A stretch of 64,000 nucleotides of DNA from positions 1 through 64,000 of the forward strand of contig CAJTFO010000002.1 in NCBI GenBank assembly GCA_910575755.1. Direction: 5' to 3'. How positions within the stretch are numbered: the stretch's first letter is position 1; each line of letters starts with the position of its first letter. Of this stretch, positions 17,756 to 28,516 are shown piece after piece. A model generated the notes under the pieces. The model had not been told where the DNA came from and did not search any database. It was given only the letters and a program-made list of their open reading frames with translations. Both the position numbers and the translations under genes were made by a program. This DNA comes from Desulfovibrionaceae bacterium (lineage in GTDB: Bacteria > Desulfobacterota > Desulfovibrionia > Desulfovibrionales > Desulfovibrionaceae).

Positions 17756-17789
17756 GCCGACGCCGCCTCCAGCCGGAAGCGGCGTCGGC
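17756..17789 (+). promoter_or_regulatory. Stem-loop between rpsG and fusA
   Basis: GCCGACGCCG (17756-17765) pairs perfectly with CGGCGTCGGC (17780-17789) around a 14-base loop. It ends 37 bases before the fusA GTG and has no T-run, so it is more likely a translational control or RNA-stability element than a terminator. Binding of S7 or EF-G is speculation. Confidence 0.45.
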
Positions 17790-17825
17790 TTGGCTCCACC
17801 CCTTCCGCAGTATGGAGGAAATACC

Positions 17826-19904
<2,079 letters not shown>

Positions 19905-19978
19905 AAACGTGAGCCTTTTTGCCGCTGGCTGCGTCAGCCGGTGAACAAGAATCTCATGGGCACGGAATATAGCCATAT

Positions 19979-20016
19979 ATCGCGGGAATTTTGCCATAGT
20001 GCGGAATTCCCGCGAT
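19979..20016. promoter_or_regulatory. Perfect 12-base inverted repeat upstream of argJ
   Basis: ATCGCGGGAATT (19979-19990) and AATTCCCGCGAT (20005-20016) are perfect inverted repeats separated by 14 bases. There is no T-run after it, and argJ starts at 20060. It may be an operator for a dimeric regulator or a leader hairpin; it does not match the classical ArgR box as I know it. Confidence 0.45.
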
Positions 20017-20059
20017 TTACATGCAAAAGACCACAAAGCTCCGCTCCAGTGAGGCGCAT

Positions 20060-21247
20060 ATGACCAATGACTTGCCCAAGGGCTTCCGGGCCGGGACCGC
20101 GGCGGCCAACTTCAAGAAAGCGGGCCGCGACGACCTGGGCCTGATTGTTTCCGACCGGCCCTGCATGCTGGCCGGCATGTTTACCCAGAATCTGTTCAAG
20201 GCCGCGCCCGTGCTGGTCTGTCAGGAAATTCTCGCCAGTCGCGGCACGGCGCGCGCGGTGCTGGCCAATGCCGGTCAGGCCAATGCCTGCACCGGCGAGG
20301 AAGGGCTGGCCAACTGCCGGGCCACCCAGAAGATGGCGGCCGAGGCCGCGGGCCTTGACGCGCGGGACATTCTGCCCATTTCCACAGGCGTAATCGGGGC
20401 GCACCTCAAGATGGACCTCTGGCGCGCGGCTGTGCCCGCGCTGATTCAAAGTCTTGGCAGCCGCGACGCCGAGGGCTTTACCCGCGCCTTCATGACCACG
20501 GACGCCTTTCCCAAATTCGCCAGCCGCGAGGTCATGCTTTCCGGCGGCGGCGTGCGCCTGACGGTCATGGCCAAGGGGGCGGGCATGATCTGCCCCAACA
20601 TGGCCACCATGCTGTGCGTGGCCCTCACGGACGCCGACGTGGAGCGCGCGCCCTGGCAGGCCATGTTTGGCCGGGCCGTGGACAAGACCTTCAACCGGGT
20701 CAGCGTGGACGGCGACACCTCCACCAACGACACCATCCTGGGCCTGGCCAACGGCGCGTCCGGCGTGGCTGCCCGTTCCGAAGCGGATCTGGCTCTGCTG
20801 GAAGAGGCCCTGACGGCCATTCTGGCCACGGTGTCGCACATGCTGGTCATGGACGGCGAAGGCGCAAGCAAGGTCATCCATATCACTGTGACCGGAGCGC
20901 GCGACGACAGGGACGCCGAACTGGCGGCCCGCAGCGTGGGTCATTCCCAACTGGTCAAGACGGCCATCTACGGCGGCGACGCCAACTGGGGCCGCATTGT
21001 CACGGCCGTGGGCTACAGCGGCGCGCAATTTGACCCCGCCAGGGTGGGCTTGCGCCTCTGCGGGGTGGAGCGCTTTCGCCTGGGGCGTCCTGTCAACGAC
21101 GACCAGGAGGAAAAGCTGGCCCAGTTGCTCAAGGCCAGGGATGTGGAGGTGGAGATTGATCTGGGCGGCGGCTCCGGCAGCTACAGCTTTCAGGCCTCGG
21201 ATCTGGGGCATGAATATGTAACGCTGAACTCGGACTACCGCTCATAG
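20060..21247 (+). CDS. argJ: Bifunctional ornithine acetyltransferase/N-acetylglutamate synthase
   Basis: ArgJ moves the acetyl group from N-acetylornithine to glutamate in the cyclic arginine pathway. The precursor cleaves itself into two chains before the threonine of an ATML motif; here it is MICPNMATMLCVALTDA (about residues 174-190). Other family motifs are GLIVSDRPC, FTQNLFKAAPVLVC, VLANAGQANACTG, NRVSVDGDTSTNDT and the C-terminal GEGASKVIH. I chose ATG 20060 (MTNDLPKGFRAG, 395 residues) because GAGGCGC precedes it; an ATG at 20021 has no ribosome-binding site and lies next to the inverted repeat. Whether it is mono- or bifunctional cannot be told from sequence. Confidence 0.95.
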   Translation: MTNDLPKGFRAGTAAANFKKAGRDDLGLIVSDRPCMLAGMFTQNLFKAAPVLVCQEILASRGTARAVLANAGQANACTGEEGLANCRATQKMAAEAAGLDARDILPISTGVIGAHLKMDLWRAAVPALIQSLGSRDAEGFTRAFMTTDAFPKFASREVMLSGGGVRLTVMAKGAGMICPNMATMLCVALTDADVERAPWQAMFGRAVDKTFNRVSVDGDTSTNDTILGLANGASGVAARSEADLALLEEALTAILATVSHMLVMDGEGASKVIHITVTGARDDRDAELAARSVGHSQLVKTAIYGGDANWGRIVTAVGYSGAQFDPARVGLRLCGVERFRLGRPVNDDQEEKLAQLLKARDVEVEIDLGGGSGSYSFQASDLGHEYVTLNSDYRS

Positions 21248-21366
21248 AGCATTTCTCTGATGAAATCAGGTAATGCCCTGTTGGCCGGGCAAGCGGACAA
21301 GCGCGCCCAATGAGCGGAAAAACCACGTTTTTTCCGCTCAATGACGGCGGCGAACAGACTGAAAAA
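21247..21366. repeat. Two-hairpin intergenic element, copy A
   Basis: About 120 bases downstream of argJ are closely similar to 60836-60957. Shared blocks include CTGATGAAATCAG, CTGTTGGCCG, GCAAGCGGACAAGCGCGCC and GAGCGGAAAAACCACGTTTTT. The element folds into two hairpins: one around CTGAT-GAA-ATCAG flanked by GCATT/AATGC, and a second with 11-base arms GAGCGGAAAAA/TTTTTCCGCTC. Both copies lie just after a plus-strand gene. Confidence 0.8.
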
Positions 21367-21404
21367 TGCGATAGGACAAGGCGCATCACGGCGACTGTCA
21401 ATAA

Positions 21405-21439
21405 AAAAGGCCCGCTCCGTAGAGAGGAGCGGGCCTTTT
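21405..21439. terminator. Bidirectional terminator between argJ and the lipoprotein gene
   Basis: AAAAGGCCCGCTCC (21405-21418) and GGAGCGGGCCTTTT (21426-21439) form a perfect 14-base stem with a 7-base loop, with A-rich and T-rich flanks, serving the convergent transcripts on both sides. Confidence 0.9.
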
Positions 21440-21454
21440 CGCGTGAAATATGCG

Positions 21455-21844
21455 CTAAATATTTTCCGTCACCCAGTCCACAATGGGGGCCATGCGCTTG
21501 AGCGTATACTGGCCGGTGGCGGATTTCTGGGCCAAGTCGTCGAGCTGGCCTTCCACCCGGTAGATGCGCCAGTCGCCCGCGGGCAGACGACCGGCGGCCA
21601 CGGCGCTGTTCAGGGCCTCACGGGCCTCGTCAGGCGCGCAGAACAGCGGAAAGTCCTGCGCCGAAGGGTCCAGCACCACATCCGCGCCGCCGGCGATATC
21701 AACAATGTAGTTGCCCGGCGCGTAAACATAGACGAAAGGGCAGGGCGCGGGCTGGGGAGCAGGCCGCTCCTCCGGCGCGTTTTTGCCGGCGCAGGCGGCC
21801 AGCAGCAAGGCCAGCAAGATTCCCGAAAGGGCGCGTGATTTCAT
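21455..21844 (-). CDS. Small predicted lipoprotein
   Basis: The 129-residue protein starts MKSRALSGILLALLLAAC, a lipoprotein signal with lipobox LAAC and lipidated Cys18. The mature part begins AGKNAPEERPAPQ, a Pro/Ala-rich linker, followed by a small domain (YVYAPGNYIVDIAGGADVV and so on). I do not recognise the domain. It follows htpX on the same strand with 37 bases between them, so the two may be co-transcribed. It is exported and anchored to a membrane; its function is unknown. Confidence 0.75.
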   Translation of the reverse strand: MKSRALSGILLALLLAACAGKNAPEERPAPQPAPCPFVYVYAPGNYIVDIAGGADVVLDPSAQDFPLFCAPDEAREALNSAVAAGRLPAGDWRIYRVEGQLDDLAQKSATGQYTLKRMAPIVDWVTENI

Positions 21845-21881
21845 AAACTCGACCTTTGTTGTAAGCGGGCGGCGCAGGCGT

Positions 21882-22742
21882 TCAGCGCCGGGCGGCCATG
21901 TTCCGCAGGCGCTGAATGCGTTCCTCCAGCGGAGGATGCGTGCTGAACAGGTTTGCCATGCTTCCGTTGCCGAACAGCGGCGCCACAATGAACATCTGTT
22001 CCGTGCTGGGGTTGCCCTCCCGCATCGGAATTCTTCCGCTGGCCGCGCCCAGCTTGGTCAGTGCCCCGGCCAGTGCCAGCGGCTGGCCGCAGAGAGCCGC
22101 GCCCGTGTCGTCGGCCAGATATTCGCGCGAACGCGAAATGGCCATCTGAATCAGGCTGGCCGCAATGGGCGCAAGCAGGGCCAGAACCAGCGCGCCGATG
22201 GGGTTGCCGCCGCCTTCGCCGTCGCGATTGCCGCCGAAAATGGCCGTAAACTGAAAGATATTGGCCAGGGTCACAATGGCCGACGCCAGCACCCCGGCCA
22301 CAGTCTGGATGAGGATGTCCCGATTGACGATATGGCCCACTTCATGGGCAACCACGCCACGCAGTTCCTCCGGCGGCAGCAGGCGCATGATGCCCTCGGT
22401 CACGGCCACCACCGCGTGTTGCGGGTCGCGGCCCGTGGCAAAGGCATTGGGAGCTTCTTCCGGCACCACGCAGACGCGCGGCTTGGGAATGCCCGCGTTG
22501 GCGGCCAGCTCTTCCACGATGCGGTGCAGGTAGGGGGCTTCCTCAGGGGCCAGTTCCCGCGCATGATACATGGACAGGACGATCTTGTCCGAATACCAGT
22601 AGCTGCCCACATTCATCACAAGGGCCAGGCCAAAGGCGATAATCACGCCGGTGCGGCCGCCCAGCAGGCCGCCCAGCACGATGATGATGCCGGAAAGCAG
22701 GGCCAGCAGCAAAACGGTTTTTATCTGGCTGGTCATAGACAT
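21882..22742 (-). CDS. htpX: Membrane zinc metalloprotease HtpX
   Basis: HtpX is an inner-membrane protease of family M48 that takes part in membrane protein quality control. The 286-residue sequence has two N-terminal hydrophobic segments (about 8-25 and 30-47), the zinc-binding HEVGH (about residues 131-135) with the third ligand Glu in SREYLADDTG (about 205-214), and two further hydrophobic segments between them. AAGGAG precedes the ATG. A promoter lies over the end of asnB (22793-22825). Length and motifs are normal. Confidence 0.95.
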   Translation of the reverse strand: MSMTSQIKTVLLLALLSGIIIVLGGLLGGRTGVIIAFGLALVMNVGSYWYSDKIVLSMYHARELAPEEAPYLHRIVEELAANAGIPKPRVCVVPEEAPNAFATGRDPQHAVVAVTEGIMRLLPPEELRGVVAHEVGHIVNRDILIQTVAGVLASAIVTLANIFQFTAIFGGNRDGEGGGNPIGALVLALLAPIAASLIQMAISRSREYLADDTGAALCGQPLALAGALTKLGAASGRIPMREGNPSTEQMFIVAPLFGNGSMANLFSTHPPLEERIQRLRNMAARR

Positions 22743-22792
22743 ATTCTCCTTGTTTTCACGCTGTGCCGCGGGTTTTTCCCTGCCGCGGCGCC

Positions 22793-22825
22793 ATTATAGT
22801 ATAAGAATCAGGTTCATGCTGACAA
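22793..22825 (-). promoter_or_regulatory. Predicted promoter of htpX
   Basis: On the minus strand TTGTCA (22825-22820) is followed after 18 bases by TACTAT (22801-22796), which overlaps a perfect TATAAT (22798-22793). The -35 box overlaps the last codons of asnB, so htpX is probably expressed on its own. Confidence 0.5.
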
Positions 22826-24760
22826 GAGCGCCGCCGGGCTCTCAGACCTTCCTTGTCTGGCCTGCTGCCAGAGCTGGAATACCAGCAGGGTCCACAGCGG
22901 CTTGCGCAAATCCGCCCGGCCTGAGACGTGTTCGTCCATGAGCGCGCGCACGGCCACGGGATTGAAAATGCCCTGTTCGCGCAGGCGCGCTTCACTGAGC
23001 AGGTCTTCCATGAGCGGGCGCATGCGCCCGCGCAGCCAGGCCGCCACAGGAATCTGGAAGCCGCGCTTGTTGCGGTGCAGGATATCCTTCGGCAGCAGAT
23101 CGGCAAAGGCTTTTTTGAGCAGATATTTGCGCCTGAAGCCGCGCAGCTTGTGGTGCACGGGCAGGCGCGCCGCGAATTCGGCCACATCACGATCCAGAAA
23201 GGGCGCGCGCACTTCCAGGGAGTGCAGCATGGAACAGCGGTCCACCTTGACCAGAATGTCGTCCAGCATGAACTGGCGGGCATAGACGTGAAAGGCGCGG
23301 GCCAGAGGGGCCGCCGTCTTTTCCGGCCAGTGCTCGTACTGTTGCCGGGTGGGGGCGAAAAGGCGGTCCGGGCGCAGAAAGTCATGGTGGCCTTCCAGCC
23401 AGTCGCCGGCCAGGATCTCGTGCTGCATGTCCGGCGTAAAGGCCGTGAGCATGGTCTGCACCCGTTGCCAGGCCGGAGCGTGCGCGCCGCGCAGAAAGGT
23501 GGCCACGGCCAGGCGCGGATTGATATATCCCGCCGAGGCGGGCAGATGTCGGGCCAGAGGCTCAATAAGGCCGCGCCGTACAAGGGCGGGCAGGGCAGTA
23601 TACCATTCCGCGACCTTGAAGCCGATGTAGTGCTCATATCCGGCCCAGAGTTCGTCGGCCCCGTCGCCGCCCAGGGCCACGGTGACCTTTTGGCGCGTGA
23701 CGCCCGAAAGCAGCCAGGTGGGGGCCACCGAGGCGTCGGCCAGGGGCACGTCCATACGACTGATAATGCCGGGCAGTCTGTCGGCGCATTCTTCGGCCGA
23801 AAGCACGCGTTCGTGATGGTCTGTGCCGAAGGCCCCGGCCACGATGCGGGCGTAGCGCGATTCGTCGTAGCTGGCCTCGGTGAAGCCGATGGAAAATGTC
23901 CTGACCGGCGTGGCCGACTGCCGGGCCATGAGCCCGGCCACAATGGAGGAATCAATGCCTCCGGAAAGAAAGACGCCCAGCGGCACGTCGCTGACCATGC
24001 GCCGTCGCACGGCTCGGGAAAGCAGGTTGTTCAGCTCCTGGCAGAGCTCCTTTTCGTCCCTGGGGTCGGCCTCGTTTGGCACTGGCATGTCCCAGTAACG
24101 CTCCAGCCTGATGCGCCCCTTTTCCAGCAGCAGCAGATGGGCGGGCGGCAGGCTGTGCGCCTCGGCATACATGGTCTGGGGCGTGGGTACATATTCATAG
24201 GCCAGGTAGCGCATGACCGCCTTCGGTTCCAGCGTGAACGAGAGTTCGGGCACGCTGGTCAGGGCCGTGAGCTCCGAGGCGAAATACAGAATATTATGCT
24301 GTATGGTGTAGAAAAAGGGCTTCTTGCCGAAACGGTCGCGGGCGCAGAACAGACGGCGGCGTTCCGCGTCCCAGAGGGCAAAGGCAAACATGCCGTCAAA
24401 GCGCGCCAGACAGTCCGCGCCCCAGCGGCGGTAGCCCTCCAGAATGACTTCCGTATCCGAATGGGTCTGAAAGCGCGCGCCGCCCGCCGTCAGCTCGTCC
24501 CTGATTTCGGCGAAATTGTATATTTCGCCGTTAAAGACCACGCTCAGGCGTCCGTCGACGCTGTGCATGGGCTGGCCGCCGCCCGACAGGTCAATGATGG
24601 AAAGCCGCCGGTGGCCCAGACAGACCGGGCCGTCTTGCCAGAGTCCCTCGCCGTCCGGCCCCCGGTGGGCCAGACAGTCGGTCATGGCCTTGACCCTGAT
24701 GGCCGCCCGCGGGGCGAGAGGCGCGCCGTCCAGACGGCAGATTCCGGCTATGCCGCACAT
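22814..24760 (-). CDS. asnB: Asparagine synthase (glutamine-hydrolysing)
   Basis: The 648-residue enzyme has the class II glutaminase domain with catalytic Cys2 (MCGIAGICRL, then AHRGPDGEG and FNGEIYNF) and the C-terminal synthase domain with the ATP-pyrophosphatase loop FLSGGIDSS (about 263-271) and ALGGDGADELWAGYEHY. It makes asparagine from aspartate or, in surface-polysaccharide loci, amidates other carboxylates such as uronic acids. It is embedded with glycosyltransferases and overlaps the upstream one by 13 bases, so a role in glycan modification is at least as likely as amino-acid supply. Both active sites appear intact. Confidence 0.9.
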   Translation of the reverse strand: MCGIAGICRLDGAPLAPRAAIRVKAMTDCLAHRGPDGEGLWQDGPVCLGHRRLSIIDLSGGGQPMHSVDGRLSVVFNGEIYNFAEIRDELTAGGARFQTHSDTEVILEGYRRWGADCLARFDGMFAFALWDAERRRLFCARDRFGKKPFFYTIQHNILYFASELTALTSVPELSFTLEPKAVMRYLAYEYVPTPQTMYAEAHSLPPAHLLLLEKGRIRLERYWDMPVPNEADPRDEKELCQELNNLLSRAVRRRMVSDVPLGVFLSGGIDSSIVAGLMARQSATPVRTFSIGFTEASYDESRYARIVAGAFGTDHHERVLSAEECADRLPGIISRMDVPLADASVAPTWLLSGVTRQKVTVALGGDGADELWAGYEHYIGFKVAEWYTALPALVRRGLIEPLARHLPASAGYINPRLAVATFLRGAHAPAWQRVQTMLTAFTPDMQHEILAGDWLEGHHDFLRPDRLFAPTRQQYEHWPEKTAAPLARAFHVYARQFMLDDILVKVDRCSMLHSLEVRAPFLDRDVAEFAARLPVHHKLRGFRRKYLLKKAFADLLPKDILHRNKRGFQIPVAAWLRGRMRPLMEDLLSEARLREQGIFNPVAVRALMDEHVSGRADLRKPLWTLLVFQLWQQARQGRSESPAALLSA

Positions 24761-26094
24761 GTTTTTTTCCAGAGGGCGTGCCGGCTGATGAACAGCTCGG
24801 CCAGCCGCAGATTATTGGTGTGGGGATCAAACATTTTCCGCGCCAGGCGCGCGCCGTTGCGGCCCATGCGCCGTGCCTCCTCCGGATGCTCGACCAGCCA
24901 GAGCACGGCTGTGGCCAGCGCTTCGGGATCGCCGGGGGCCACGGCCAGACCGGTGTCGTGGTCGCGCACCACTTCGGGCAGGGCGTTGACCGTGGTGCTG
25001 ACTACCGGCAGCCCATAGGCCAGTGCCTCGATGACGGTATTGGGGATGCCGTCGCGGCGGCCCGAGGCGTGCACCACGCAGGGGGCCACGAAAATATCAT
25101 GTTCGCCCAGAATGCGCGGCAGTTCGTTATGCGAAATCAGCCCCGGCATGCCTACCTCTTTTTCCAGGCTCAGTTCCTTGCGCATTCTGACCAGTTCCGC
25201 GCCCAGATGACCCAGACCCATGACCTTGCCGCCGCCTCCGGCCAGGGTCAGGCTGAAATCCAGACCGCGTTCCCGCAGGATGGCGCAGGCCTTCAGCAGA
25301 ACGTCAAATCCCTTGGTCACGTCAAAACGACCCAGGGCCAGCAGACGCACGGGCGTATGATCCAGGCGGCGCGCGCCCGGTTCTTCATGCGCGCTGTCCG
25401 CGCCATTTGGGCATGGCGGCAGGGTCAGGCTGTTGTAGACCAGAACTGTCCTGCCCTGGGCTTCACCCTGACCGAAAGCCTCGATGCGGGCCTGATCCGC
25501 CGCGTTGTTGGCGCGCACAAAAAGCGCCGCGCCCAGCTTGCTGGCCAGGTCCGGGTCCGCAGGATCAAGATTGTCGCCGCGCGCCGAGGTGGCGAAGGGA
25601 ATGCCCGCTATGTCCGCCGCCACCCAGGCCGCTGTGGCCGTACCGCGCGGCCACGGCGCGTAAATCAGGTCAATGCCCTCCTCACGGAAGAGGCGTCCCA
25701 GATAGCAGCCCGCGCCAAAAGCCCAGAGATTCTCGCCCAGCATTTCCAGACTGCGCCAGCGATGGAACAGACTGCGCCGGAACAGGCGGCAGAAGCGCAG
25801 GGGATGGGTCAGCATCTGGCGCAGCGTCGCCAGACCGAAGCGGAACAGGGCGCGGACGCCGAAAGTGCGCACGCCGTGCGCCGCCGCCAGCATTTCCGTG
25901 GAGCAGTGGCGCAGGTTCGGGCCATACAGACTGTAGACGCTCAGCGGCAGATGCCTTTTAAGCCCCTCCACTTCGCGAAAAATGAAAGGCTGGGTGAAAA
26001 GCGGATACCACAGCAGCACGCAGGCCACATGCGGCAAACCGGCGGGAAGGGGAGTGGGCGTTTGCGGCGGTGATGAAAGGTTCGGTTCAGTCAT
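24748..26094 (-). CDS. Glycosyltransferase family 4 protein (first of a related pair)
   Basis: The 448-residue protein is a GT-B-fold retaining glycosyltransferase of the GT4 type. The N-terminal domain starts LLWYPLFTQPFIFREVEGL; the C-terminal donor-binding domain has LLALGRFDVTKGFDVLL (about 263) and GRRDGIPNTVIEALAYGLPV (about 354-373), holding the usual acidic residues. It transfers an activated sugar to a growing glycan on the cytosolic face; donor and acceptor are unknown. It is clearly related to the protein at 27175-28497, sharing the same N-terminal FIFRE and C-terminal DGIPN segments. It overlaps asnB by 13 bases. Confidence 0.88.
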   Translation of the reverse strand: MTEPNLSSPPQTPTPLPAGLPHVACVLLWYPLFTQPFIFREVEGLKRHLPLSVYSLYGPNLRHCSTEMLAAAHGVRTFGVRALFRFGLATLRQMLTHPLRFCRLFRRSLFHRWRSLEMLGENLWAFGAGCYLGRLFREEGIDLIYAPWPRGTATAAWVAADIAGIPFATSARGDNLDPADPDLASKLGAALFVRANNAADQARIEAFGQGEAQGRTVLVYNSLTLPPCPNGADSAHEEPGARRLDHTPVRLLALGRFDVTKGFDVLLKACAILRERGLDFSLTLAGGGGKVMGLGHLGAELVRMRKELSLEKEVGMPGLISHNELPRILGEHDIFVAPCVVHASGRRDGIPNTVIEALAYGLPVVSTTVNALPEVVRDHDTGLAVAPGDPEALATAVLWLVEHPEEARRMGRNGARLARKMFDPHTNNLRLAELFISRHALWKKTCAA

Positions 26095-26151
26095 GCGGAT
26101 TCTCTTTGCTGGCTTCCCTTGACGCTGTTTTCCTTCCGTCCATGTTCTCCC

Positions 26152-27168
26152 CTATTCCCGGCCCGTTGTCCAGTCGCATGCCGCCGCCGGACGAGGGCGG
26201 GGCGCGGAGGTTCCCAGCGCGCAACGCAATTCGTTCATGGTCAGGCTGCGGACCTCCCAGCCCTGATGCAGCCAGTCCAGGTAGGCTTCAATTTTGCGCA
26301 TCAGGCGTTCCGCCGAGGCCGCATCGGGAATGTGCGGCGCGCCGCCGGGCAGCATTTCCGAAGAATGCCAGGTCAGCGACAGCACGCGTCCCCCCCGTTT
26401 GACGAACAGTCTGGTGATGGCCCGCATGGCCCACAGGGGATGGTAGACGGGCAGCAGGGCCAGGGCCCCCCATTTTTTCAGCCCCGTCCGCGCCCTGTGG
26501 CCCCCCCTGCCGGGCAGGGCCGAGCATATGCCAGGCAAGGGGCGGAGCAGGGGCGTCACCGTCAGCGGCACTTCAAAGATATGTCCGCCTTCCGCGGGAA
26601 CCCAGTAGGGAGAGGCGGGCGCGCTGAAATGATCCGGCCCGGCGGCGGGATCAGGCGCGCAGTGCAGAGGGCGTACCGAGGCGTCGCAGAGCACGCCGGC
26701 GCGCGCCAGCAACGGCCAGTGCGCGCGGTGCAGATCCCATCGGCCCATGCGGAATGAGGTCAGCGGCGCGGATTGAAATTCCGCCCCGGCCCGGAACAAT
26801 GTGGCCAGCTTGGCGGCCATGAGCGGCGCGGGCACGGCTGACGCGGGCACGCTGGTCGTTGTGTCGGGCAGGTTCGCGCCTTTGCTTTCCAGACTCAGGG
26901 GCGGCGTGTTCCAGTGGTGCAGATGCGCGCCGATTTCCGCGCCGTGCTGGTCCCGCAAACGGGCCAGAATCGCGCATGAGGCCGCATCGGTCAGCACGCT
27001 GTGGGCGCAGAAAAGCGTGGGGCGCACGCCCCTTTCCAGCAGGGGCCGCAGGCGGGAGAGCCGCGCGGTGTTGGTAACGCCGGGCTTGCGGATGGCGTAG
27101 CGGCCTCCAAACAGACCTTCTTCCTCCACATCCAGGCTGACTGCCAGATACAGGGTATCGCGGCGCAT
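26152..27168 (-). CDS. Polysaccharide-deacetylase-like protein
   Basis: The 338-residue protein resembles NodB-type carbohydrate esterases (CE4), which remove acetyl groups from N-acetyl-hexosamines. Visible signs are LAVSLDVEEEG at the N-terminus (catalytic Asp motif, about 8-18), GVRPTLFCAHSVLT (family-like TFF segment), GAEIGAHLHHWNTPP (metal-binding His motif, about 75-89) and LSLTWHSSEMLPGG near the C-terminus. There is no signal peptide, so it would act in the cytosol. It lies between the two GT4 genes on the same strand, 57 bases from one and 6 from the other, so it probably processes their product. Confidence 0.8.
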   Translation of the reverse strand: MRRDTLYLAVSLDVEEEGLFGGRYAIRKPGVTNTARLSRLRPLLERGVRPTLFCAHSVLTDAASCAILARLRDQHGAEIGAHLHHWNTPPLSLESKGANLPDTTTSVPASAVPAPLMAAKLATLFRAGAEFQSAPLTSFRMGRWDLHRAHWPLLARAGVLCDASVRPLHCAPDPAAGPDHFSAPASPYWVPAEGGHIFEVPLTVTPLLRPLPGICSALPGRGGHRARTGLKKWGALALLPVYHPLWAMRAITRLFVKRGGRVLSLTWHSSEMLPGGAPHIPDAASAERLMRKIEAYLDWLHQGWEVRSLTMNELRCALGTSAPRPRPAAACDWTTGRE

Positions 27169-27174
27169 GGCTTC

Positions 27175-28497
27175 TCAGCTCCCTTCCGTCCGTTGCGGCG
27201 GACAGGCGGAAGTGTACAGGGCATGCAGGGCCGCGATATTTGTTTCCTTGTCGAACATGCGTTCCACCAGGGCGCGCCCGGCCTCGGCCATGCGCAGGGC
27301 GCGCTCCCGGTCTTCCAGCATGTGCCGCACGGCCAGGGCCAGAGCGCGGGGATCGCGCTGGGGCGCCAGCAGGCCGGTTTCTCCATCGTGAATGACTTCC
27401 GCTATGCCGCAAACGTCCGTGGCCACCACCGGCATGCGGTGGGAAAGAGCCTCCATGATCACATTGGGGATGCCGTCGCGGTCGCCGTTGGCATGCACCA
27501 CGCTGGGCACCACCAGCATGTCGTGGCTGAGCATGAATTCCCGCAGCCGGTCATGGGGCACAAAGCCCGGCATGTCCACGCAGTCGGTCAGGCGCAGGCG
27601 ACGGCGCAGGGCGGTGAGTTTGCGCCGCCAGCTTCCGTCGCCCACCAGGGTAAGGCGCACGGGCACGCCCTCGCGCCGCAGCCTGGCCATGGCCGTGAGC
27701 AGTTCGGGAAAACCCTTGGTGCGCGCGAAGCGGCCCACGGCCAGCAGACGGTAGGGCGGTCGCATGGGCAGCTCACATGCCGCGCGTTGGGTAAAGGTCA
27801 GGCTGTTATAGATCAGGCGAACTTTGTCCCGCTGCCGCGGCGGACAGAAGCTTTGCAGCCAGCTCACATTGGCCAGATTGTTGGTGCGGATGAACAGGGC
27901 ATCGCGCGACTTTTCGCGCAACAGGCCGTCCTGGGGGTAGATGTCGCCCGCCCTGCCGGTAAAGGCAAAGGGGATGCCCGTCAGACGCGAGGCCACCCAG
28001 GCCGCCGTGGCCGGGCCGTTGGCCCAGGCGGAATGAATCAGCCTGACGCCGTCGGCCCGGCATTGTTCGGCCAGCAGGAAACCAGCCATAAAACACCAGA
28101 GATTTTCCGCCAGGGATTCCAGATTGCGCATACGGCGAAAGCAGCCCTCGCGCAGCAGTTGCAGAACCTTGCGCGGCTCGCGGCGCAACGCGCGGAAAAA
28201 GGCAGCCCAGATCCGGAAGAAAGCCGGTACGCCCATACGGCGCACCGGGCCGGGAAATGCGCGCATTTCCCGTGAGCATCCCTTCAGGGCTTTGCCGTAC
28301 ATGGTGTAGACGCGTACAGGCAGACCCAGAGCCATAAGCTGCACGATTTCCCTGAAAATGAAGGTTTCAGAGGAAAGGGGAAACCAGAGCAGCACATAGG
28401 CCAGCGTGAGCGGCGGCGTGGCGGCGTCCCTGCGGGGCGCGGCTTCAGCGCGGGAAGAAGGGGTGGGGGTGGCGGTGGCCGCCTCGGACAGGGGCAT
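27175..28497 (-). CDS. Glycosyltransferase family 4 protein (second of the pair)
   Basis: The 440-residue product has the same build as the glycosyltransferase at 24748-26094: LLWFPLSSETFIFREIVQL near the N-terminus, GRAGDIYPQDG, LLAVGRFARTKGFPELL and GDRDGIPNVIMEALSHRMPV in the donor site. The first 33 residues are a low-complexity Ala/Thr/Pro leader. I chose ATG 28497 because GGAGAAAG lies just upstream; an ATG at 28509 is possible. It is the first gene after the oxoamine-synthase terminator and probably heads an operon with the deacetylase, the other transferase and asnB. Confidence 0.88.
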   Translation of the reverse strand: MPLSEAATATPTPSSRAEAAPRRDAATPPLTLAYVLLWFPLSSETFIFREIVQLMALGLPVRVYTMYGKALKGCSREMRAFPGPVRRMGVPAFFRIWAAFFRALRREPRKVLQLLREGCFRRMRNLESLAENLWCFMAGFLLAEQCRADGVRLIHSAWANGPATAAWVASRLTGIPFAFTGRAGDIYPQDGLLREKSRDALFIRTNNLANVSWLQSFCPPRQRDKVRLIYNSLTFTQRAACELPMRPPYRLLAVGRFARTKGFPELLTAMARLRREGVPVRLTLVGDGSWRRKLTALRRRLRLTDCVDMPGFVPHDRLREFMLSHDMLVVPSVVHANGDRDGIPNVIMEALSHRMPVVATDVCGIAEVIHDGETGLLAPQRDPRALALAVRHMLEDRERALRMAEAGRALVERMFDKETNIAALHALYTSACPPQRTEGS

Positions 28498-28516
28498 GGC
28501 TTTCTCCATTGAAATT

